Shown here piece by piece: positions 6,418 to 12,521 of a stretch of DNA of 12,541 bases. This DNA comes from Desulfobacteraceae bacterium. GTDB taxonomy: Bacteria; Desulfobacterota; Desulfobacteria; Desulfobacterales; Desulfobacteraceae. Position numbers and translations under genes: made by a program. Location: assembly GCA_003354055.1 (NCBI GenBank), contig PIVQ01000141.1, positions 1 through 12,541 on the forward strand, written 5' to 3'. Below the pieces are notes generated by a model, which made no database searches, was not told the DNA's origin, and was given only the letters and a program-made list of their open reading frames with translations. Within the stretch, counting starts at the first letter, position 1, and the number at the start of each line of letters is the position of its first letter.

Positions 6418-8004
6418 ATGACCCTGTCCACCTTGAAACTTGAACTCTTGTTCTGGGATCGAAAACAGATTGTTGAAGACATTGCAAAATGCATCGGCCT
6501 CAATGATCTAAATATTATTTCCATGGAAGTCAAGAACCAGGATAAGAGAACTCTGGTTTATATTGAAACCCAAAGCGGTTCAAACTCCCCCACAAACAAC
6601 AATATCATTAAAAGCCTTGAGGCCATTCCCGATCTTATCCGGATTACCCGGATCACGGCCATGCCCTCGGAAATCCGGAAAAAAAGACTTGAACTGGTAT
6701 TGGACAGTATCCGGGACGGCATTATTGCCATTGAAAAAGATCAGTCCGTCACCTTTATCAATCCGGTTGCAAAGCAGATGTACGGCTGGGATTCCCCCAA
6801 TTTCACCGGAAAAAAAATTACAGATTTACCTCTGGAAAACCTGGATCTTCTGGATTGCCTCAAGGGCAAATCCTTTTATAAAAGAAAACGGAATGTCATT
6901 ACCCGGACCGGCCGGTTCCAATTTATTTCCAACTGCATTCCGATCAAAGACAACACAGGAGAGGTCACAGGCGCTATCGAAGTAATGCGGGACATGCGGC
7001 AGATCAAGGAACTGGCCGATGAGGTCACCTCGCCCTCCAAGTTTACCTTTTCCGATATTATCGGCACAAGCGAACCTATTATGGATGCCATTTCCTTTGC
7101 CCAGAAGATTGCAAAGTCAACTTCCGTGGCCTCCATCCGGGGGGGAAGCGGGACAGGAAAAGAACTTTTTGCCAAGGCCATCCACACCGAAAGCCGGCGG
7201 CCCGGAGAATTTGTGGCGGTCAATTGTGCGGCTCTGCCCGAATCCCTTTTGGAAAGCGAATTGTTCGGCTATGAAAAAGGCACCTTTACAGGGGCGGAAA
7301 AAAAAGGAAAGCAGGGTCTGTTTGAGATTGCCCATAAAGGTACTCTGTTTCTGGATGAAATTGCAGATATGCCGATGGGAGCCCAGGCCAAAATCCTGAG
7401 AGTTATCCAGGAAAAAAGCGTGAGGCGTATTGGCGGGGCAAGTGAAATCCCGGTGGACACCCGCATCATTACGGCCACCAGCCGGATCATCGAAGAAATG
7501 ATAAAAAACAATCAATTCAGGGAAGATCTCTATTACCGGATCAATGTACTGCCCATCCACGTACCGCCTTTAAAAGAGAGACTCGGGGACATTAAACCGT
7601 TAACCGATCATTTTCTGGCCAGGATTGCCAAGCAGGTGGGCAGCATCCGCAAAAAACTGACGCCTGATGCCCTTGAAAAACTGCACCATCATACCTGGCC
7701 CGGTAATGTCAGGGAATTGAAAAATGTTATCGAACGGGGCTCCATCATGTCGGACAGGGAAACCATTGACTCACGTGCCATTATCTTCGGACATGAAATT
7801 GAAGAGAGAATTCGGGAACTGAGGTCGTCCTCTCAGCCCACGGAGAGCAAAGGCCCGCTAAAGGAACAAGTGGGAAGGTTTGAAAAGGAGCTGATTGAAT
7901 CAGCGTTAAAACGTTATCCCAGCATCCGAAAATGCGCTACAGCACTTAAAATCTCCCACACGGCAATGATCAATAAGATGAGAAAATATCAGATAAGCAA
8001 ATAG
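6418..8004 (+). CDS. TyrR-like ACT-PAS-AAA+ transcriptional regulator (sigma-54 activator family, altered GAFTGA)
   Basis: The 528-residue protein has a TyrR layout. The N-terminal ACT-like domain (about 1-78) suggests sensing of an amino acid or similar ligand. A PAS domain covers about 92-195, the AAA+ domain about 212-440, and a TyrR-type helix-turn-helix the C-terminus (about 488-525, with SIRKCATALKISHTAMINKMRKY). Walker A is GGSGTGKE (242-249), where the family usually has GESGTGKE. Walker B is GTLFLDEIADM (308-318). FREDLYYRINVLP is at 367-379 and WPGNVRELKN at 427-436. The sigma-54 contact loop reads GTFTGA (288-293) instead of GAFTGA, so sigma-54 activation is uncertain; E. coli TyrR itself works with sigma-70. 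Only a weak ribosome-binding site (AAAGACAG) precedes the ATG. Target genes are not evident from the context. Confidence 0.88.
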   Translation: MTLSTLKLELLFWDRKQIVEDIAKCIGLNDLNIISMEVKNQDKRTLVYIETQSGSNSPTNNNIIKSLEAIPDLIRITRITAMPSEIRKKRLELVLDSIRDGIIAIEKDQSVTFINPVAKQMYGWDSPNFTGKKITDLPLENLDLLDCLKGKSFYKRKRNVITRTGRFQFISNCIPIKDNTGEVTGAIEVMRDMRQIKELADEVTSPSKFTFSDIIGTSEPIMDAISFAQKIAKSTSVASIRGGSGTGKELFAKAIHTESRRPGEFVAVNCAALPESLLESELFGYEKGTFTGAEKKGKQGLFEIAHKGTLFLDEIADMPMGAQAKILRVIQEKSVRRIGGASEIPVDTRIITATSRIIEEMIKNNQFREDLYYRINVLPIHVPPLKERLGDIKPLTDHFLARIAKQVGSIRKKLTPDALEKLHHHTWPGNVRELKNVIERGSIMSDRETIDSRAIIFGHEIEERIRELRSSSQPTESKGPLKEQVGRFEKELIESALKRYPSIRKCATALKISHTAMINKMRKYQISK

Positions 8005-8030
8005 AAACTTAGGGGGGGGGATAAATTTCT
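8003..8030. repeat. Hairpin with a nine-G loop at the convergent gene ends
   Basis: AGAAACTTA (8003-8011) and TAAATTTCT (8022-8030) are complementary at 8 of 9 positions and enclose a run of nine Gs (8012-8020) plus one A. The element covers or touches the stop codons of both converging genes (TAG 8002-8004 on plus, TAG 8029-8031 on minus). There is no U-tract, so it is not a classical terminator. Its role is unknown, and the length of the homopolymer could also be a sequencing issue. Confidence 0.55.
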
Positions 8031-8295
8031 ATACTACAAAACCGGTACCGCGGTATATCGGCCTTCGGCTGCCGCCGGTAGCTCTTCTGTCCCCGCCTTT
8101 TCGCCGATTATCTTTAAAAGAGAGACTGACTATGACTCCGTCCCTGACACTTTTACGCCGGTCCGGTTTTGATTTGCGCCTGTCTCTTTTAAGCTTCCGG
8201 GTAACGCTTTGTCTGCGCTCGGAAAACCCCTGAATCTTATGGGGAGAATCAAGATCTTCTTTTTTAATCGGCAGTATTTTGTAGTCAAATACCAT
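8029..8295 (-). CDS. Small basic DRR-repeat protein of unknown function
   Basis: I do not recognise this 88-residue protein. It is very rich in Arg and Lys and carries a repeated D/E/N-R-R motif: ERRQS (26-30), DRRKS (38-42), DRRKS (46-50), NRRKGGDRR (63-71) and SRR (76-78). No membrane segment, signal peptide or cysteine is visible. The composition would fit a nucleic-acid-binding or disordered protein, but this is inference. The ATG follows GGGATAGATC, in which GGGA can act as ribosome-binding site; that site lies inside the stem of the long hairpin at 8296-8367, which ends at the base before the ATG. It is the last gene after mpl, the two-TM protein and the hemerythrin-like protein on the same strand, and converges with the TyrR-like gene. 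The coding call rests on the start context and the regular in-frame repeat. Confidence 0.65.
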   Translation of the reverse strand: MVFDYKILPIKKEDLDSPHKIQGFSERRQSVTRKLKRDRRKSKPDRRKSVRDGVIVSLSFKDNRRKGGDRRATGGSRRPIYRGTGFVV

Positions 8296-8367
8296 GATCT
8301 ATCCCATGCTTATGTGAAAGTTAGTTATGTCAAACCCTAACTTCCACATCGTCACCTGGGATAGATC
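8296..8367 (-). promoter_or_regulatory. 72-nt imperfect hairpin enclosing the ribosome-binding site of the DRR-repeat gene
   Basis: A lower stem of 11 perfect base pairs (8296-8306 with 8357-8367) is followed by an internal loop (8307-8311 and 8350-8356). An upper stem of 13 pairs follows (8312-8324 with 8337-8349, one G-U or mismatch) and a 12-nt loop (8325-8336). In the minus-strand transcript the 3' arm ends with TGGGATAGATC directly before the ATG at 8295, so the likely ribosome-binding site GGGA is paired with TCCC of the 5' arm. It lies 17 nt past the stop of the hemerythrin-like gene. Possible roles are translational control, RNA processing between genes, or a small mobile or repeat element. 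There is no U-tract for termination. Confidence 0.7.
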
Positions 8368-8384
8368 ACTTTAGAAAAAAGTCT

Positions 8385-8816
8385 TTACTTCTTCCGCTGG
8401 GAGTCATCTATATACTGATGAATCCTTACGAAAGGAACATACAGGGAATCACTGGTTTCAACATGATCCACCAGCCAGTCACGTAATTGAAGAATGATCT
8501 CCATGGTCAGATTGTTGATATCTTCTGCAATCTCCCGGCGCAGCCCGATTGAACTTCTAATGAACTGGCGATGGGCCTTTGAATGGCTTTCCAGGTCCGG
8601 ATATTTCCTTTGCCTCAGCAGTTTTTCTTCTTTGGCAAAAAACATTTTACTATAATCATTGATATCTGAAATCATATTGGTGACGGCTTTGGCATCCGCC
8701 TTTTCTAATTTCAAATCTATCAGTTCGTTGAACTTCTCAAAAAGCTCTTTCTGGAATGCATCTAGTTCAGGTACATCCACACTGTATTTCTCTTCCCACT
8801 CTATTTTATCTGCCAT
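8385..8816 (-). CDS. Bacteriohemerythrin-like protein lacking two iron-ligand histidines
   Basis: The 143-residue four-helix-bundle protein has the family's framework: the start W-x-x-x-YSVDVPELD, then KELF at 23-26, EE at 63-64, YPDLESHSKAH at 72-82, and WLVDHVETSD at 114-123. Canonical hemerythrin binds two irons through five His, one Glu and one Asp. Here the bridging Glu63 and Asp123 and the three His of one iron (His78, His82, His118) are present. The His of D-x-Q-H is Gln22 and the His of H-F-x-x-E-E is Phe59; these two normally bind the second iron. The protein may hold a single metal or have lost O2 binding. AAAGGAGA gives a strong ribosome-binding site. The start is only 3 nt after the stop of the small membrane protein. 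No fused sensor or effector domain is present. Confidence 0.88.
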   Translation of the reverse strand: MADKIEWEEKYSVDVPELDAFQKELFEKFNELIDLKLEKADAKAVTNMISDINDYSKMFFAKEEKLLRQRKYPDLESHSKAHRQFIRSSIGLRREIAEDINNLTMEIILQLRDWLVDHVETSDSLYVPFVRIHQYIDDSQRKK

Positions 8817-8819
8817 TGG

Positions 8820-9020
8820 TCAATCTCCTTTAGCGCGTTTTTTACTTTTTCCAAACCACAGGGTTCCCAGAACAGCTATGGAAACAACCATAGCCACAAT
8901 AAGCGTAAATGTCAGTCCATTGTCACCAAACCTCGGGTAGATCACAAAGGGAACCAGATAACCGTATAAAATCATATGAAAAATGCCGATGCCGGCAACT
9001 CTTAATCCTGCCTTTTTCAC
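8820..9020 (-). CDS. Small two-TM membrane protein of unknown function
   Basis: The 66-residue protein has two hydrophobic helices (about 7-28 and 36-57) separated by a short polar turn (YPRFGDNG) and a strongly basic C-terminus (GKSKKRAKGD). I do not recognise a family. The start is GTG, overlapping the mpl stop codon by four bases (GTGA junction), with GGAG about 9 nt upstream inside mpl; this is typical translational coupling. Its stop is 3 nt before the hemerythrin-like start. The basic tail suggests a cytoplasmic C-terminus, hence both ends inside. Its place between mpl and the hemerythrin-like gene suggests co-expression, but gives no function. Confidence 0.78.
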   Translation of the reverse strand: MKKAGLRVAGIGIFHMILYGYLVPFVIYPRFGDNGLTFTLIVAMVVSIAVLGTLWFGKSKKRAKGD

Positions 9021-10432
9021 ACAAGCTGCTCCAAAAATCGTTCGTGTATATTCCCAAAGCCGCCGTTGGACATGATCAGGACAAGATCATTTGCCTTTAA
9101 TTCAGGCACCAAAAACTCAACGACCTGATCCGGGCTCTCAAAGTGCCGGGCAGATACCCCCCGCCTCTTTATATCAGCCACCAGCCGTTTCGGTGAAAAC
9201 CGCTGATCTTCAGGTATATTTTTCTTTACGCAGGGATCACAGATACAAACCATGTCCGCCTTGTCAAAAGCTTTTGGGTAAGTATCCTGAAAGAACCTTC
9301 GCATACTGGTGTTGGTCCGGGGTTCAAACACTGCCACCACCCGGCCGTCCGGATAAAACGGGCGTACCGCAGCAATGGTCTCCTTAACTGCTGACGGATG
9401 ATGGGCAAAATCATCCATGATCGTGATTCCCTTTCGGACGCCTCTTATCTCCTGGCGTCGTTTTACGCCTGAAAAGCTTGCCAGTCCCTCTAATATCTTT
9501 TCATTTGGAATCCCAAGCCGTCGTGCAGCTGCAATACAGGCGCTTGCATTGAGCAGGTTGTGACGACCCTGCAAGGGGGTATCAAGACTGAGTTCTGTAC
9601 CCGGCCCCTGAATCCTTGCCCGGGTCCTGCCGTTTTCCGCAACATGGTCAGAAAACTGCCAGTCCCCTTCCTGGCCGTATGTTTCAGCCTTTGTACCGGC
9701 ATCAACCAGCACCCGGATCAGAGTATCGTTCTCTTTACATGCAATGATATGGCTCTGATCATTTATCTTAAGTATAAATTCCCCGAATATCCGACAGATA
9801 TGATCCAGATCATTAAAAATATCAGCATGGTCAAATTCAATCCCGGTCATGATGGTGATATAGGGATCATAGTGCATGAATTTTGGACCCTTATCAAAAA
9901 AGGCCGTATCATACTCATCGCCTTCAATCACCATATACTCACCTGATCCGATTTTAAAACTGGAATTAAAATCCTTGAGGATCCCCCCCACCATAAAGGA
10001 CGGGGATAATCCTGCGGTTTCCAGCAGATGGGACATGATGGATGAGGTGGTGGTTTTACCGTGTGTTCCGGTGACCAGGATAATTTTTTTATCATGGGCA
10101 ATAAATTTATTCACCGCCTGGGGCATGGACATATAGGGAATACCGCGCTCCAATACAGCCTGGGCTTCGGGATTTTTCTTTGTCACGGCATTGCCGATGA
10201 TCACCAAATCCGGGGCCGGATCGGAACTGATATTTGAGGGATCAAAGCCGGAAAAAAGCGTAATACCCTTCTCTTCCAGAAAGTCACTCATGGGCGGATA
10301 TACGTTCTGATCCGACCCTGTAACCTCATATCCCATTTCTTTCAGAATACAGGCCAGAGTGCCCATGCCTGTACCGCAGGCAGCCACCAGATGAATTCTT
10401 TTAATTTTTTCGGCCATAGGTTTCCCGGTCAT
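9017..10432 (-). CDS. mpl: Mpl, UDP-N-acetylmuramate:L-alanyl-gamma-D-glutamyl-meso-diaminopimelate ligase
   Basis: Mpl reattaches the tripeptide L-Ala-gamma-D-Glu-mDAP, recovered from old peptidoglycan, to UDP-MurNAc using ATP in the cytoplasm. The 471 residues fit the Mur ligase family (E. coli Mpl is about 457). An N-terminal Rossmann part (IHLVAACGTGMGTLACI, 13-30) leads to the Mpl-typical TGSDQNVYPPMSDFLE (38-53), P-loop TGTHGKTTTS (121-130), Mpl-typical EGDEYDTAFFDKGPKF (170-185), HNLLNASACIAA (291-302) and C-terminal DDFAHHPSAVKE (340-351). The DEYDTAFFDK and YPPMS segments favour Mpl over MurC. The ATG at 10432 shares one base with the hemL stop (TAATG). An inner ATG at residue 6 (10417), preceded by GGGA, is an alternative start. 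It is the second gene of the hemL operon and overlaps the small membrane protein gene. Confidence 0.92.
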   Translation of the reverse strand: MTGKPMAEKIKRIHLVAACGTGMGTLACILKEMGYEVTGSDQNVYPPMSDFLEEKGITLFSGFDPSNISSDPAPDLVIIGNAVTKKNPEAQAVLERGIPYMSMPQAVNKFIAHDKKIILVTGTHGKTTTSSIMSHLLETAGLSPSFMVGGILKDFNSSFKIGSGEYMVIEGDEYDTAFFDKGPKFMHYDPYITIMTGIEFDHADIFNDLDHICRIFGEFILKINDQSHIIACKENDTLIRVLVDAGTKAETYGQEGDWQFSDHVAENGRTRARIQGPGTELSLDTPLQGRHNLLNASACIAAARRLGIPNEKILEGLASFSGVKRRQEIRGVRKGITIMDDFAHHPSAVKETIAAVRPFYPDGRVVAVFEPRTNTSMRRFFQDTYPKAFDKADMVCICDPCVKKNIPEDQRFSPKRLVADIKRRGVSARHFESPDQVVEFLVPELKANDLVLIMSNGGFGNIHERFLEQLV

Positions 10433-11718
10433 TAAAGGGTTGCCATCACTTCTCTTGCTGCAGCCACAGTCTCGTCAATATCCTCGTCCGTATGTGCCGC
10501 AGATACAAAACAGGCTTCAAACTGAGAAGGCGCAAGATAAATGCCCTTGGCCAGCATACCCTGGTAGAACTTGGCAAACCGGTCCAGATTACAGGTCTTG
10601 GCATCATCAAAATTATACACATCCTGATCTGTAAAGAAAAAGCCGGCCATGGATCCGATATGATCGGTCTGCATGGGGATGCCGGCCTCATCTGCCGCGG
10701 CCTGAAGCCCTTTCATAAACTTATCCGTCTTCCGGTCAAGTTCCTCATAAAGTGCGTCATCCTTCAAAGCGGTCAGGGTTTCAATCCCCGCTGCCATGGC
10801 CAAGGGATTTCCGGACAGGGTACCGGCCTGGTAGATGGAGCCGACCGGTGCAATCTGTTCCATGATCTGCCTTTTTCCGCCATAAGCGCCAACCGGCAGG
10901 CCACCGCCGATGACCTTGCCAAAGCAGGTCAGATCCGGGGTAATGTTAAAATATCCTTGAGCACATCCCCTGCCCCCGACCCTGAATCCGGTCATAACCT
11001 CATCAAAGATCAGTACTGTACCATGCTTGTCCGTCAGAGATCTCAGGCTGTCCAGAAATTCTTGGCGGGGACGGACCATGCCCATATTACCGGCAACCGG
11101 CTCCAGAATCACACAGGCAATCTGATCCCCTTTTTCAGCCATAAGCTGCTCAAAGCTTTCAATATCATTATAGGTAATGGACAGAGTATTGCGGATCACA
11201 TCCTCGGGAACCCCGGGGCTTCCGGGAATACCAAGCGTGGCAATACCGGATCCGGCAGCCACAAGAAGGGTATCGGCATGGCCATGATAGCAGCCGTCAA
11301 ATTTTACAATCAGGTCCCGGCCCGTATATCCCCGGGCCAGACGGATGGCACTCATGGTGGCTTCGGTCCCGGAGTTGACCATACGTATCATGTCAACGGA
11401 CGGCACCATATCCACAACCAACTGGGCCAGCTCAGTCTCAAGGGCTGTGGGCGCACCAAAGCTGGTACCGATCTCAAGCACATCCTTAAGCGCCTGAATC
11501 ACCTTCGGCGGCCGATGACCTAAAATCAAAGGTCCCCAGGAAAGAACATAATCAATATAGCTGTTGCCGTCTGCATCATACAGCTTTGCTTTATCACCCT
11601 TTTCAATGAATACAGGTTCGCCACCCACAGAACCGCAGGCCCTGACAGGTGAGTTAACACCGCCGGGTATCAGATTTTTTGCCGCTTCAAACAAGGTCTG
11701 TGATTTTACAGTTGCCAT
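10432..11718 (-). CDS. hemL: HemL, glutamate-1-semialdehyde 2,1-aminomutase
   Basis: HemL is a PLP enzyme that converts glutamate-1-semialdehyde to 5-aminolevulinate, the second step of the C5 pathway to heme, siroheme and cobalamin, all important in sulfate reducers. With the start at 11718 the protein has 428 residues (E. coli about 426). Visible are [14 protein letters not shown] (15-28), the PLP-phosphate region [15 protein letters not shown] (115-129), DGCYHGH (141-147), FDEVMTGFR (238-246), and the catalytic lysine Lys268 in [18 protein letters not shown] chose [10 protein letters not shown] because AAGGA lies just upstream and the protein then has family length. The longer reading from 11772 would begin in the -10 box of the promoter at 11771-11800. 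It heads a compact operon with mpl, the two-TM protein and the hemerythrin-like protein. Confidence 0.95.
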   Translation of the reverse strand: MATVKSQTLFEAAKNLIPGGVNSPVRACGSVGGEPVFIEKGDKAKLYDADGNSYIDYVLSWGPLILGHRPPKVIQALKDVLEIGTSFGAPTALETELAQLVVDMVPSVDMIRMVNSGTEATMSAIRLARGYTGRDLIVKFDGCYHGHADTLLVAAGSGIATLGIPGSPGVPEDVIRNTLSITYNDIESFEQLMAEKGDQIACVILEPVAGNMGMVRPRQEFLDSLRSLTDKHGTVLIFDEVMTGFRVGGRGCAQGYFNITPDLTCFGKVIGGGLPVGAYGGKRQIMEQIAPVGSIYQAGTLSGNPLAMAAGIETLTALKDDALYEELDRKTDKFMKGLQAAADEAGIPMQTDHIGSMAGFFFTDQDVYNFDDAKTCNLDRFAKFYQGMLAKGIYLAPSQFEACFVSAAHTDEDIDETVAAAREVMATL

Positions 11719-11770
11719 ATAATTATTCCTTATGTCGTTACATAAAAATGATTTGTTCCCAAAACACTGC

Positions 11771-11800
11771 AATATATCAAACTCAGGTTTAAAGGGTCAA
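11771..11800 (-). promoter_or_regulatory. Sigma-70 promoter of the hemL operon
   Basis: On the minus strand TTGACC (11795-11800) is followed after 18 nt by TATATT (11771-11776). Transcription would start near 11764, giving a leader of about 45 nt to the hemL ATG at 11718. This position also argues against the longer hemL reading from 11772. Confidence 0.6.
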
Positions 11801-11846
11801 CCGGTTTATTACACTCCCAGCAATTCTAAACATATAATCCTTGATA

Positions 11847-12064
11847 GCAAGAGCAGTTAGCCGCGAGAACAGCGAGAGCAGCAGGTGGAGAACTTTCAGT
11901 TGACAGATAATTAGCGCAAGCAGGTGTTGCCGACAACAATAAATGGTACGCTAAACACCATAATTGTTCTCACCGCTCACTTTCCAATATTTATTGTCAT
12001 CCGCCGGAGTGCATTCCCCGTTCTCGCTGTTCCAGCAGTTCCAGCGGTTCTCGCTATTCCACAT
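11847..12064. repeat. Two inverted clusters of degenerate 9-nt repeats
   Basis: The left cluster reads GCAAGAGCA (11847), then GCGAGAACA (11863), GCGAGAGCA (11872) and GCAGGTGGA (11881). The right cluster has strict 9-nt spacing: GTTCTCGCT (12020), GTTCCAGCA (12029), GTTCCAGCG (12038), GTTCTCGCT (12047), then a decayed ATTCCACAT (12056). The right units are approximate reverse complements of the left ones, so the two clusters could pair over about 130 nt. Their function is unknown. Confidence 0.65.
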
Positions 12065-12118
12065 AGGCATCTAAATATTAAATTGCTGCCGCACTCTGAA
12101 AAACATTGCAAAAAAACA

Positions 12119-12147
12119 TTGACAACCCGCTGCATCACTGCTATTTT
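12119..12147 (+). promoter_or_regulatory. Strong promoter of tRNA-Lys
   Basis: TTGACA (12119-12124), exactly 17 nt, then TATTTT (12142-12147). It is followed by a GC-rich discriminator (CCGGGCG), as seen at stable-RNA promoters under stringent control. Transcription would start about 10 nt before the mature tRNA 5' end. Confidence 0.75.
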
Positions 12148-12164
12148 CCGGGCGTTCATTTCAT

Positions 12165-12240
12165 GGGTCGTTAGCTCAACTGGTAGAGCAACTGACTCTT
12201 AATCAGTAGGTCCCGGGTTCGACTCCCTGACGACCCACCA
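12165..12240 (+). tRNA. tRNA-Lys (anticodon CTT)
   Basis: A complete 76-nt cloverleaf decodes AAG. The acceptor GGGTCGT pairs with ACGACCC over 7 bp. The D stem is GCTC/GAGC, and the anticodon stem ACTGA/TCAGT encloses the loop CTCTTAA, giving anticodon CTT. The T loop is TTCGACT, and discriminator A with an encoded CCA ends the gene. The T stem (CCGGG with CCCTG) has one C-U mismatch at its second pair. The gene has its own promoter and terminator. Confidence 0.97.
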
Positions 12241-12248
12241 TGAAATTC

Positions 12249-12286
12249 AAGGCCTGTAGGCGTTCTTAACGTTTACAGGCCTTTTT
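12249..12286 (+). terminator. Rho-independent terminator of tRNA-Lys
   Basis: A perfect 10-bp stem (AAGGCCTGTA at 12249-12258 with TACAGGCCTT at 12274-12283) is followed by a T-run ending at 12286, directly after the tRNA. Confidence 0.9.
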
Positions 12287-12296
12287 GATTCTACGC

Positions 12297-12351
12297 CAAA
12301 CCTCGTCAAACCTCCGCAAACCGACTCAATTTGCACCCAAATTTGCACCCA
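12297..12351. repeat. Short tandem repeats just downstream of tRNA-Lys
   Basis: Three copies of a 10-nt unit (CAAACCTCGT, CAAACCTCCG, CAAACCGACT at 12297, 12307 and 12317) are directly followed by two identical 12-nt units (AATTTGCACCCA at 12328 and 12340). The position, just past a tRNA 3' end, is where tyrosine integrases often insert, and 10-12-nt direct repeats resemble integrase arm sites. No integrase gene is in the window, so this is only a suggestion. Confidence 0.5.
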
Positions 12352-12387
12352 AATTTTTAAGATGAGATCGAATGTAACGCAGCTCGT

Positions 12388-12425
12388 AATCTCAGTTTTT
12401 TAAAATTTTAAAAAAAGAAGAGATT
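12388..12425. repeat. AT-rich hairpin
   Basis: AATCTC (12388-12393) and GAGATT (12420-12425) flank a palindromic TTTTTTAAAATTTTAAAAAA core. It lies in the gap before the gene at 12522. It could be a bendable or easily melted site or a weak terminator; no role can be assigned. Confidence 0.5.
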
Positions 12426-12456
12426 ATTCTACTTGACGTAACAAAATCATAATTGA

Positions 12457-12474
12457 CCTTTGACAGGTCAAAGG
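12457..12474. promoter_or_regulatory. 18-bp palindrome, candidate operator
   Basis: CCTTTGAC-AG-GTCAAAGG is a perfect inverted repeat that also contains the nested TGACCT-N5-AGGTCA and a TTGACA that could serve as a -35 box (12460-12465), although no good -10 follows at the right distance. It sits about 50 nt upstream of the start codon at 12522. A dimeric repressor or activator site is plausible. A second small palindrome, ATTTCTATAAGAAAT (12491-12505), lies between it and the ribosome-binding site. Confidence 0.5.
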
Positions 12475-12521
12475 AGATTATCTACCTGATATTTCTATAA
12501 GAAATAGGAATGGAGGTCGAT

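Larger units (their letters stand above)
11719..12118. other. Gene-free stretch between hemL and tRNA-Lys
   Basis: Apart from the hemL leader and promoter (to 11800) there is no convincing gene. Short open frames here look repetitive because of the 9-nt repeats. The stretch holds two inverted clusters of 9-nt repeats (11847-11889 and 12020-12064) and a 9-bp inverted repeat ACAATAAAT/ATTTATTGT (11936-11944 and 11989-11997) between them. I see no known RNA family. Confidence 0.6.

Noticed and set aside
8296..8367. Simple rho-independent terminator for the mpl operon
   Set aside because: The stem is followed directly by the start codon of the next gene and has no U-tract on the minus strand.
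10492..11523. Long open frame (343 codons) on the plus strand inside hemL
   Set aside because: It is antisense to a clearly recognised HemL, has no ribosome-binding site or family features, and arises from the codon use of the real gene.
11719..11772. Longer hemL start at 11772
   Set aside because: That start would lie in the -10 box of the likely promoter and adds 18 residues absent from HemL proteins; the ATG at 11718 has a good ribosome-binding site.
11977..12159. Minus-strand frame with a GTAGTAR-like repeat upstream of tRNA-Lys
   Set aside because: The amino-acid repetition is a direct result of the 9-nt DNA repeats, and there is no ribosome-binding site.
12297..12351. CRISPR-like repeats
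   Set aside because: The units are only 10 and 12 nt, directly adjacent and without spacers.
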